Origin: Pseudomonadota bacterium
Lineage (GTDB): Bacteria; Pseudomonadota; Gammaproteobacteria; Burkholderiales; Sulfuriferulaceae
Length of the DNA: 8,214 nt
Direction of reading: 5' to 3'
NCBI GenBank assembly: GCA_021794855.1
Contig: JAJYPZ010000034.1
Span: 1-8,214, forward strand
Shown here: positions 1 through 6,158 of the stretch, piece by piece
Position numbering within the stretch: position 1 is the stretch's first letter
Layout of the letters: each line of letters starts with the position of its first letter
Translations under genes and position numbers: made by a program
Notes under the pieces: model-generated
What the model saw: only the letters and a program-made list of their open reading frames with translations
What the model was told of the DNA's origin: nothing
The model's database searches: none

Positions 1-609
1 GCCCATGCTCGCGCGGTATTGATGGTATTTGGCGACAGCCTGTCCGCCGGTTACGGCTTGGCGGCGCATCAAGCGTGGCCCGATCTGCTGCAACAACGCC
101 TGGCAAACGACCGGAATATCGGGTCACACTGGGAAGTCGTCAACGCCAGCGTAAGCGGAGAAACGACGGCCGGCGGCCTGGCAAGATTACCGGCTGCATT
201 AAACGCCTATCATCCTGCGCTCGTTATACTGGAGTTGGGCGCAAATGACGGGCTGCGAGGCTTACCGTTAAGCGCCATGCACGATAATCTGGTTGCAATG
301 ATACGGGATATCAAAAAGAGCGGCGCCAAAATATTGCTCGTCGGCATACACTTGCCATCCAATTATGGCATACCCTATACCGAAAGGTTCCGGCAAGTCT
401 ATACCGCTATCGCACAGCAAAACGGCCTGGCTCTGTTACCCTCCCTGTTAGCCGGAATTGAAACGAAACCCGAACTTTTTCAGGCAGACGGATTGCATCC
501 CGTTGCTACTGCAGAAAACAAAATAGTCGATACGGTTTGGCCGGTTTTATTTCCTCTGCTGTCTGGCCGCCACGGCACGATGAAATACGGATCGGCGGCG
601 TCGAAATAA
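1..609 (+). CDS. tesA: TesA-like SGNH/GDSL esterase (arylesterase / acyl-CoA thioesterase I), 5'-partial
   Basis: This is a secreted or periplasmic serine hydrolase of the TesA type, which cleaves acyl-thioesters, aryl esters and lysophospholipids. The frame is open to base 1 (it reads A-H-A-R-A-V-L before the first in-window Met at 22), so the start and most of a probable signal peptide lie left of the window; the A-H-A could be the end of a signal peptide. All SGNH blocks are visible. Block I is GDSLSAGYGL, with the nucleophile Ser at bases 37-39. Block II is the N-A-S-V-S-G-E-T stretch that provides the oxyanion Gly. Block III is GANDGLRG, with GAND at 238-249. Block V is DGLHP, with catalytic Asp at 487-489 and His at 496-498. 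The 'ELGANDGLRG' and 'LPSNYG' stretches closely parallel E. coli TesA. Length and C-terminus fit the family. The exact substrate cannot be read from sequence, so the symbol is by family. Confidence 0.9.
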   Translation, partial: AHARAVLMVFGDSLSAGYGLAAHQAWPDLLQQRLANDRNIGSHWEVVNASVSGETTAGGLARLPAALNAYHPALVILELGANDGLRGLPLSAMHDNLVAMIRDIKKSGAKILLVGIHLPSNYGIPYTERFRQVYTAIAQQNGLALLPSLLAGIETKPELFQADGLHPVATAENKIVDTVWPVLFPLLSGRHGTMKYGSAASK

Positions 610-668
610 AATAAAAAATTAATATAAATACTCTTGAAATCAATGTCGCCAGTCTTATATAGCCATTG
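604..668 (+). promoter_or_regulatory. Promoter of the hsp20 gene, with A/T-rich UP-like element
   Basis: A -35 hexamer TTGAAA (634-639) lies 16 nt upstream of a -10 hexamer TATATA (656-661). An almost pure A/T tract at 604-630 directly precedes it and resembles an UP element. The -35 is embedded in CTTGAAA (633-639), which is also the heat-shock sigma-32 -35 consensus, but I see no CCCCAT-like -10 at the expected distance. A sigma-70 reading is therefore the better fit. The predicted transcript start near 668 would give a leader of roughly 27 nt carrying the AGGAG ribosome-binding site (684-688). Confidence 0.6.
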
Positions 669-694
669 CCGATTAACTTTTTCAGGAGAATGAA

Positions 695-1135
695 ATGGCT
701 AATATTACCCGCCTCGAACCTTTCCGCATGGATCAGTTTGACGATGCAATCGATCATTTGCTCAAGGGGTTCATGGTTAGACCCTTCAGTCTGGACAGAG
801 AAAGACAGACCCCCCAAATCAAGCTCGACGTGCAGGAAGATAGCAATGCCTATACGATACACGCCGAAATACCCGGCGTTAAAAAAGAAGACATACAGGT
901 AGCGATCGACGGCAACCAGATTTCTCTGGGCGCAGAAATCAAGAACGCCAAAGAGGAAAAAGACGGCGCAGCCGTGCTTCGCTCCGAACGCTATTACGGT
1001 AAGGTGTCGCGCACCTTTACTTTAGCCCAGGAAGTCAACGAGGACGAAGCCAGGGCTAAATATACCGATGGCGTACTGGAACTGACGCTGCCGAAAAAAG
1101 CAGTCGTCGAAGCAAAACGACTGACCGTCGAATAA
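695..1135 (+). CDS. Small heat-shock protein, Hsp20 / alpha-crystallin family
   Basis: This is an ATP-independent holdase chaperone of 146 residues, expected to form cytoplasmic oligomers that bind unfolding proteins during heat or other stress. The N-terminal arm (about 1-37) is Phe- and Met-containing. The alpha-crystallin domain spans about 38-134 and contains the A-E-I-P-G-V strand near 57-62. It also has the family signature A-x-x-x-x-D-G-V-L-E-L at 121-130, followed by L-P-K-K. The C-terminal tail carries an L-T-V (143-145), a variant of the I-x-I/V anchor used for oligomer assembly. The start is supported by AGGAG at 684-688, 6 nt before the ATG. The gene stands alone: it has its own promoter upstream and a strong terminator 11 nt after the stop. 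Which sHsp subclass it belongs to cannot be decided here. Confidence 0.95.
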   Translation: MANITRLEPFRMDQFDDAIDHLLKGFMVRPFSLDRERQTPQIKLDVQEDSNAYTIHAEIPGVKKEDIQVAIDGNQISLGAEIKNAKEEKDGAAVLRSERYYGKVSRTFTLAQEVNEDEARAKYTDGVLELTLPKKAVVEAKRLTVE

Positions 1136-1146
1136 GACCGTTCTAC

Positions 1147-1175
1147 AAAAACCCGGTTTTCCGGGTTTTTTATTT
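1147..1175 (+). terminator. Rho-independent terminator of hsp20
   Basis: A perfect 10-bp stem (1147-1156 pairing with 1161-1170, core ACCCGG/CCGGGT) closes a TTTT loop and is followed by T-rich sequence. It lies just after the hsp20 stop. Because the outer stem is A5/T5, the hairpin is symmetrical and could also act on the minus strand. Confidence 0.92.
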
Positions 1176-1181
1176 ATAGCG

Positions 1182-1206
1182 TGGATCAACAAATGGACAT
1201 GATCCA
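1182..1206. repeat. Inverted repeat upstream of the GGDEF-EAL gene
   Basis: The arms TGGATCA (1182-1188) and TGATCCA (1200-1206) are perfect complements separated by 11 nt. A competing shorter hairpin, ATGGA (1193-1197) with TCCAT (1203-1207), shares the right arm. Short direct repeats of ATGCA follow at 1206-1215. The element lies about 45-70 nt upstream of the probable -10 of the next gene, so it could be an operator at DNA level. No regulator can be named, and chance is possible. Confidence 0.35.
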
Positions 1207-1223
1207 TGCAATGCAATGAATTT

Positions 1224-1261
1224 TTTACCATTTTATGACGAAAGAGCGATATAATAAACAT
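1224..1261 (+). promoter_or_regulatory. Probable promoter of the PAS-GGDEF-EAL gene
   Basis: A perfect TATAAT lies at 1250-1255. The best -35 candidates, TTTACC (1224-1229) or TTACCA (1225-1230), sit 19-20 nt upstream, longer than ideal, so this promoter may be weak or activator-dependent. Transcription would begin near 1261 and give a leader of about 20 nt. The ribosome-binding site AAGAG (1269-1273) is modest and lies 9 nt before the start codon. Confidence 0.5.
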
Positions 1262-1282
1262 AAACTATAAGAGTGTATAACC

Positions 1283-3358
1283 ATGTCATCTATCGACAAG
1301 CTTCCTTTTGACAAAAACACTCTGACCGCACAGTTCGAAACAGATACGTCAAACTCCTTCTCGGATACCAGCCAAACGCTCGGCGGCGGTTTCGTTACCG
1401 ATACCCATTATCGTATCCTCAGCGTACATGGCGCTTTCGAACAGATCACCGGCTATACCGCTGCAGAAATTATCGGGAAAAATCCCGCGTTCCTCAAATC
1501 AGACCGGCAGGAACCGGTATTTTATCAGTCCATGTGGGCGACTATCCGGCAGGAAAAATACTGGGAAGGCGAAATTTACAATCGTCGTAAAGACGGCACG
1601 ATTTACCTTGAATGGGGCCAAATTTCCGCCGTAGCGAATGAAGCAGGCACCATCGTTTATTACGTCGTGCATTTTTCCGATATCTCCGGCGACAAAAAAC
1701 AGAAAGCCGATCTGCAATATCTGGCTTTATACGATCATCTTACCGGGCTGCCCAATCGGCGTTTGCTCGAAAGCCGCATCGAACTGGCGATGGCGCGTGC
1801 TCAACGGCATAACAAACTGTTTGCCGTATGTATGATAGATCTCGATAATTTCAAACCTGTCAACGATACCTACGGACACGACGCAGGCGACGAAGTACTG
1901 GTTACTATCGGCAAGAGGTTAACCGAGTCATTGCGTAAAACCGATATAGCCGCGAGACTCGGAGGCGACGAATTCGTTTTACTGATCGAAGACCTGTCCT
2001 CTCTGGACGATCTTGCGAGCATATTTTCCAAACTTGAAAATAATATCAATACCCCTGTCCATCTCGACAATGGATCAGACATCCTGATTGAAGCCAGCAT
2101 GGGGGTTTGCATTTATCCGTTCGGCCCTGACGATACCGGCAACCAGTTGTTGCGGTATGCCGATCAGGCCTTATACGAAAGCAAAGCGCACAAAATCGAC
2201 AGAAAAGATTTCTGTACGTTTTTTAGCGGGCAAAAACATGCATTGCGTACCAGGGCACAGCGATTGCTGGCCGAAAATGCTCTCGAGGTCTGGTATCAGC
2301 CCATTCTGAACAACCAGACCGGCAAGATAAGCGGCGTTGAGGCATTAGCTCGATTACGCGATGACAGCGGTGCAATTCTTTATCCGGCCCAGTTTCTGTC
2401 GGAGCTGACGGTCAATGACACAACGGAATTAAGCCGAAAAGTATTGCAACAAGCTTTGACAGACCTGGACAGACTCGACCAACTGGGCTTTTCACTCTGG
2501 GTTTCTTTCAATGTCGCCGCGGAATCGTTCAGCGGCGAATGCGTATCGTGCCTGCAGAGCATTATCAGTTCGAACAATATCAACCCTTCGCGAATCACAC
2601 TGGAAATTCTGGAAACCAGCGATTTTCTGGAACGGAATACCGCCTTATCGATTCTGCACGACATCAAATCACTGGGGATTCGGCTCGCGCTCGATGATGT
2701 AGGCAGCGCCTATGCTTCTTTGTTGCGGCTCAAGGAATTGCCCATAGACGAAATCAAACTGGACCAGGGGTTCATCCGCACCCTGGAAGATCGGCCTCAG
2801 GATGTGCATTTTGTGCGTATCATTCAGGATCTGGCGATGGAATTGCAATTGGACCTGATCGTCGAAGGCGTAGAAACCGCAAATATCCTCGATGCCATGA
2901 TAACGACCAAAGTCCCGTATCTTCAAGGTTACGCCATCTCGCGTCCGCTGCCCCTGCTCAAATTGCAGCAGTTTCTGGCGGAATTCGTATTCGCAGCCGT
3001 GGCACGCCCTATCAGCCTGTTTGGCTTATATACCGCACAGATCGCTTCGTATACCGCAACCAAACGCATGCTTGCGATCAATTCCACCCCGCTCGATCAT
3101 AATGCTCTGGCTGACGGACGCCGTTGCCGCGGGCATGCATCATTAGAGAGGCTGGGTTATGCCGATGGCAGCCAGCTGGTCCGGCTGCACGATGCCTATC
3201 ATCAAGCACTGGGACAAGTCGCCAGGGATGGCGGAATCCCTTCAGCCTGGAAAGAGATGGAAGCGGCGCAAACGACATTTGTTCAAGCTATTTTAAATAC
3301 GCGTCTGCAAGAAAAAAACGCGCCGGAACAAAATCTTTCGCTGACGCTGTTACCATAA
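1283..3358 (+). CDS. PAS-GGDEF-EAL cyclic-di-GMP turnover protein with CZB-like C-terminal extension
   Basis: This 691-residue signalling protein is predicted to make and/or degrade c-di-GMP. I see no membrane segment, so it is probably cytoplasmic. A PAS/PAC sensor (about 34-140; G-Y-T-A-A-E-I-I-G-K-N-P core) is followed by a GGDEF domain starting at D-H-L-T-G-L-P-N-R-R. The active-site GGDEF is at 227-231 and the inhibitory I-site RxxD is R218-K-T-D221. The EAL domain has EAL at 353-355. Its likely metal and catalytic residues are N410, E441, D471-D472, K492, D494, E528, E531 and Q548, all present, so phosphodiesterase activity looks possible. Loop 6 reads D-D-V-G-S-A-Y instead of the usual D-D-F-G-T-G-Y. 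About 120 residues after the EAL domain contain C615 and an H636-x3-H640 pair, reminiscent of a zinc-binding CZB domain. The PAS ligand is unknown. The gene stands alone between a terminator and a spacer. Confidence 0.93.
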   Translation: MSSIDKLPFDKNTLTAQFETDTSNSFSDTSQTLGGGFVTDTHYRILSVHGAFEQITGYTAAEIIGKNPAFLKSDRQEPVFYQSMWATIRQEKYWEGEIYNRRKDGTIYLEWGQISAVANEAGTIVYYVVHFSDISGDKKQKADLQYLALYDHLTGLPNRRLLESRIELAMARAQRHNKLFAVCMIDLDNFKPVNDTYGHDAGDEVLVTIGKRLTESLRKTDIAARLGGDEFVLLIEDLSSLDDLASIFSKLENNINTPVHLDNGSDILIEASMGVCIYPFGPDDTGNQLLRYADQALYESKAHKIDRKDFCTFFSGQKHALRTRAQRLLAENALEVWYQPILNNQTGKISGVEALARLRDDSGAILYPAQFLSELTVNDTTELSRKVLQQALTDLDRLDQLGFSLWVSFNVAAESFSGECVSCLQSIISSNNINPSRITLEILETSDFLERNTALSILHDIKSLGIRLALDDVGSAYASLLRLKELPIDEIKLDQGFIRTLEDRPQDVHFVRIIQDLAMELQLDLIVEGVETANILDAMITTKVPYLQGYAISRPLPLLKLQQFLAEFVFAAVARPISLFGLYTAQIASYTATKRMLAINSTPLDHNALADGRRCRGHASLERLGYADGSQLVRLHDAYHQALGQVARDGGIPSAWKEMEAAQTTFVQAILNTRLQEKNAPEQNLSLTLLP

Positions 3359-3532
3359 TGCCTCGCCCCGGAATCGCTTCAAGTATTTTTATATTTTCCA
3401 GCATCCTGTACCGCCAAATCCAACCCGGAATGCAAAAACATGCGATAATACAGGCCGATGCAAATATTTACTCATGAACTCAATCCTGTCTTGCGGAGCC
3501 GGTTATTAAAGGCTACCTCTTATATCGACAGA

Positions 3533-3545
3533 CCTGGTTACCAGG
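3533..3545. repeat. Short perfect dyad CCTGGT-T-ACCAGG
   Basis: Two 6-bp complementary arms flank a single T. With a 1-nt centre it cannot form a hairpin as drawn, so if it matters at all it would be as a DNA-binding site. It lies upstream of rnr on + and beyond the tRNA terminator on the minus strand. No known operator is recognised. Confidence 0.25.
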
Positions 3546-3583
3546 ACATTATCGGATCTCTGAAGGACTTATCCCATGCCGGT

Positions 3584-3632
3584 AAAGAAAAAAGCCGCCA
3601 GACCGGAAATCAATCGGGTACAGACGGCTTTT
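3584..3632 (-). terminator. Rho-independent terminator of tRNA-Leu
   Basis: Read on the minus strand, AAAAGCCG (3632-3625) pairs over 8 bp with CGGCTTTT (3597-3590). The T-run continues to 3588 and resumes at 3586-3584 after one C. The loop is long (27 nt) and may fold further through the A-C-C/G-G-T segments at about 3602-3620. It begins 27 nt beyond the encoded CCA of the tRNA, as expected for a monocistronic tRNA transcript. Confidence 0.75.
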
Positions 3633-3658
3633 CATGTAATCGCTTACGCAATAAATGC

Positions 3659-3743
3659 TGGTGCCCAGAAGAGGACTCGAACCTCCACACCTTACGGCAC
3701 ACGGACCTGAACCGTGCGCGTCTACCAATTCCGCCATCTGGGC
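3659..3743 (-). tRNA. tRNA-Leu, anticodon CAG
   Basis: This is an 85-nt class II tRNA on the minus strand that reads CUG leucine codons. The acceptor stem is GCCCAGA (3743-3737) with TCTGGGC (3669-3663), then A73 at 3662 and an encoded CCA at 3661-3659. The anticodon stem CACGG/CCGTG closes the loop TTCAGGT, with anticodon CAG at 3709-3707. A long variable arm (stem with a GTAA loop) and a T arm with TTCGAGT follow, as expected for leucine. It has its own strong promoter and terminator and is divergent from rnr. Translations of this region on either strand give the spurious peptides familiar from tRNA-Leu loci. Confidence 0.97.
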
Positions 3744-3756
3744 TACAAGATGGCGC

Positions 3757-3784
3757 ATTATATATGAACAAGGACGGTTGTCAA
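3757..3784 (-). promoter_or_regulatory. Consensus sigma-70 promoter of tRNA-Leu, overlapping the rnr start
   Basis: On the minus strand a perfect TTGACA (3784-3779) is separated by 16 nt from a perfect TATAAT (3762-3757). Transcription would begin near 3750, only about 7 nt before the mature tRNA 5' end. The following GCGCC resembles a GC-rich discriminator, typical of stringently controlled stable-RNA promoters. The -35 box includes the A of the rnr start codon, and the spacer covers the rnr ribosome-binding site. Confidence 0.88.
3770..3774 (+). promoter_or_regulatory. Ribosome-binding site that fixes the rnr start
   Basis: AAGGA lies 9 nt before the ATG at 3784. The reading frame stays open upstream to 3655, but that extension is only antisense tRNA-Leu sequence, so this site and the basic M-K-T-T-T-N N-terminus decide the start. 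Confidence 0.8.
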
Positions 3785-6144
3785 TGAAAACAACAACAAA
3801 TCAAAAAAATGGCCGCAAAAACAAGGAATTGCGATTTAGCGATCCGCATCTCGAGCGCGAGCGCGAACGTTACGAATCGCCGTTACCCAGTCGCGAATTC
3901 ATCATGGACGTATTGCGCCAGCACGGCGCACCGCTGTTGGCGGAAGAACTGGGTGCTTTACTGGGCATTACCGACGAGGAAACCGATCTGTTCTCGCGCC
4001 GCCTCAACGCAATGGAACGCGACGGCGAGCTGATCCGCAATCGCCGCGGCGATCTGTGCGTCTCGGAAAAGCTGAATCTGATCAAGGGCCGGGTAGAAGG
4101 CCATCCCGACGGGTTCGGTTTCCTGCGCCCGGAAGACGGCAGCGAAGATCTGTTCCTTTCACCGCGAGAAATGCAGAAAGCATTGCACGGCGACCGCGTC
4201 ATGGGCCGCGAAATCGGTCTCGACCGTCGCGGTCGTCGCGAAGGAAAAATTGTCGAAGTCCTGGAACGCGCCAATACTCACGTCGTCGGCCGTCTGATTA
4301 TCGAACACGGCATCATGCTGGTAGCACCCGAAAACAAACGCATTACCCAGGACATCCTGATTCCCGCCGGTAATCAGGGCAACGCCAAAGCCGGCGAAGT
4401 AGTCAGCGTCGAGCTGATCGAACAGGCAGGCAGATACAGCAAACCGGCCGGACGCATCGTTGAAGTATTAGGCAGCTATGCCGATCCCGGCATGGAAATC
4501 GAAATCGCCTTGCGCAAACATTCCCTGCCCTACATTTTTCCGGAGACCGTCGAAGCGCTGGCTTCCCGATTACCGAAACACGTCCTCAAAAAAGATCACG
4601 AAGACCGCGAAGACATCCGTCACTTGCCTTTGGTGACGATAGACGGCGAAACCGCCCGCGACTTCGACGATGCCGTCTATTGCGAACCCCAGGGCAGCGG
4701 CTTTCGCCTGATCGTCGCCATCGCCGACGTCTCGCATTACGTCAAACCCGGTGATGCGCTGGATCTGGAAGCATACAATCGAGGCAATTCAGTGTACTTC
4801 CCGCGTCGCGTCATTCCGATGCTGCCGGAAGCGCTGTCGAACGGCTTATGTTCGATCAATCCGCAGGTAGAACGGCTGAGCATGGTCTGCGATATGCAGA
4901 TCGGCGCGCTCGGCGCAGTAAAAAGCTACCGTTTCTATCCTGCCGTAATGTATTCGCATGCCCGCCTTACCTATAATCAGGTCTGGGAATGGCTGCAACA
5001 TCCTGAAAATGCTGGCGAACACGCCGCCTTGATGCCGCAGCTGGACAATTTGTACGCTTTGTTCAAAGTACTGCTCAAAGCCCGCGAACGGCGCGGTGCG
5101 ATCGACTTCGAAACCATAGAAACGCAAATGGTTTTCAATGAAGAGAAAAAGATCGACCGCATCGTGCCAGTCACGCGCAACGATGCCCATCGCATCATCG
5201 AAGAATGCATGCTGTCGGCCAATGTCTGCGCATCGGCTTTTTTGAAAAAACAGAAACAGCCCACGCTGTACCGTATTCACGAAGGCCCGACGCCGGAAAA
5301 GCTGGTCGCATTGCGCGAATTCCTGTCCGAATTCGGCCTCGGTCTGAGCGGAGGCGACACGCCGCAGGCCAAAGACTATGCCAATCTGCTGCAGCAGATC
5401 AAACCGCGGCCCGATGCCCAGCTGCTGCAAACGGTCATGTTGCGCTCGCTCCAGCAGGCGGTGTACAGCCCTGACAATGTCGGTCATTTCGGCCTTGCGT
5501 ACGAACATTACACGCACTTCACCTCGCCTATCCGACGCTATCCTGACCTGCTCGTCCATCGCTCGATCAAGGCGGCGCTTAAAAGCGAAAAATTTTCCCC
5601 CGGTAACTGGGCAGAGCTGGGCAGCCATTGTTCGATGACCGAACGCCGCGCCGACGATGCCACCCGCGACGTCGAAGCGTGGCTGAAATGCTATTACATG
5701 CAGGACCGAGTCGGGGAAGAATTTGTCGGCACCATCGCCAGCGTCACCAGCTTCGGCTTGTTTGTGGCGCTCGACGATATTTACGTCGAGGGATTGGTGC
5801 ATATTTCCGAGCTCGGCAGCGATTATTTCCAGTATGACAAAACCCGCCACCAGATACTCGGCGAGCGTACCGGCATACGCTATCGGCTCGGCGAACGCGT
5901 GCATGTCAAGATCGTTCGCGTCAGTCTCGATACCAACCGCATCGACTTTACTCTGGCGGGCACGGATTCTGCCGGCGCAGCCAGGCCCGGTACCAGACAA
6001 GGACAGAAAACGCAGGATAAAGGCGCACGCAAATCCGGCAAAAAAGCTACGCAAACTCATCAGGCTGCCGTACAATCCGCTACCCCCGGCTTGCCGCTCG
6101 CAAAAAAACCGCGGCGCAGACGCCATAAATCTTCCAAAGAATGA
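3784..6144 (+). CDS. rnr: Ribonuclease R (RNase II/RNB family 3'-5' exoribonuclease)
   Basis: This hydrolytic, processive 3'-to-5' exoribonuclease degrades structured RNA, including rRNA fragments and mRNA, and takes part in trans-translation-linked decay. It has 786 residues, against about 813 in E. coli. The order is a basic N-terminus and winged-helix region (about 20-95), cold-shock domains (about 99-150 and 160-240), the RNB catalytic domain, an S1 domain (about 643-728), and a Lys/Arg-rich tail (about 730-786) ending K-K-P-R-R-R-R-H-K-S-S-K-E. The Mg-binding aspartates are in D287-G-E-T-A-R-D293-F-D295-D296, matching E. coli D272/D278/D280/D281 with a constant offset of 15. The conserved Y-T-H-F-T-S-P-I-R-R-Y starts at 576. 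The basic tail is the part that helps helicase-like unwinding in the family. rlmB follows after 14 nt, as in the enterobacterial rnr-rlmB operon. No promoter is evident close to the start. Confidence 0.98.
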   Translation: MKTTTNQKNGRKNKELRFSDPHLERERERYESPLPSREFIMDVLRQHGAPLLAEELGALLGITDEETDLFSRRLNAMERDGELIRNRRGDLCVSEKLNLIKGRVEGHPDGFGFLRPEDGSEDLFLSPREMQKALHGDRVMGREIGLDRRGRREGKIVEVLERANTHVVGRLIIEHGIMLVAPENKRITQDILIPAGNQGNAKAGEVVSVELIEQAGRYSKPAGRIVEVLGSYADPGMEIEIALRKHSLPYIFPETVEALASRLPKHVLKKDHEDREDIRHLPLVTIDGETARDFDDAVYCEPQGSGFRLIVAIADVSHYVKPGDALDLEAYNRGNSVYFPRRVIPMLPEALSNGLCSINPQVERLSMVCDMQIGALGAVKSYRFYPAVMYSHARLTYNQVWEWLQHPENAGEHAALMPQLDNLYALFKVLLKARERRGAIDFETIETQMVFNEEKKIDRIVPVTRNDAHRIIEECMLSANVCASAFLKKQKQPTLYRIHEGPTPEKLVALREFLSEFGLGLSGGDTPQAKDYANLLQQIKPRPDAQLLQTVMLRSLQQAVYSPDNVGHFGLAYEHYTHFTSPIRRYPDLLVHRSIKAALKSEKFSPGNWAELGSHCSMTERRADDATRDVEAWLKCYYMQDRVGEEFVGTIASVTSFGLFVALDDIYVEGLVHISELGSDYFQYDKTRHQILGERTGIRYRLGERVHVKIVRVSLDTNRIDFTLAGTDSAGAARPGTRQGQKTQDKGARKSGKKATQTHQAAVQSATPGLPLAKKPRRRRHKSSKE

Positions 6145-6158
6145 ATAAGGACTAAGGT

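Larger units (their letters stand above)
3359..3658. other. Gene-poor spacer between the GGDEF-EAL gene and tRNA-Leu
   Basis: No convincing gene was found in these 300 bases. No clear hairpin terminator follows the GGDEF-EAL stop. The region holds a short dyad (3533-3545), the minus-strand tRNA terminator (3584-3632) and a 44-codon open frame (3576-3710). The open frame has a good Shine-Dalgarno but runs into the antisense of the tRNA and resembles nothing I know. A GATAAT (3444-3449) could be a -10 for rnr, but no matching -35 is visible. Confidence 0.6.

Noticed and set aside
668..694. RNA thermometer (fourU or ROSE type) in the hsp20 leader.
   Set aside because: The U-run directly abuts the AGGAG site, leaving no room for a loop, and no ROSE U-G-C-U pattern was found.
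506..862. 118-codon minus-strand open frame spanning the end of the esterase and the start of hsp20.
   Set aside because: It crosses two well-supported genes and a promoter, and its composition is that of a shadow frame.
3549..3758. 69-codon minus-strand open frame.
   Set aside because: It is a translation of the tRNA-Leu gene itself and runs through the tRNA terminator.
3655..3783. In-frame N-terminal extension of RNase R starting at 3655.
   Set aside because: It is the antisense translation of tRNA-Leu, a well-known annotation artefact, and the real start at 3784 has a good Shine-Dalgarno.
3458..3787. 109-codon + strand open frame across the spacer and tRNA.
   Set aside because: Its second half is tRNA antisense sequence in another frame, it has no supporting motif, and its start has no good ribosome-binding site.
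4846..6126. 426-codon minus-strand open frame antisense to rnr.
   Set aside because: It is a long frame caused by codon bias of the rnr gene on the other strand. It has no recognisable domain, and rnr is intact and certain.
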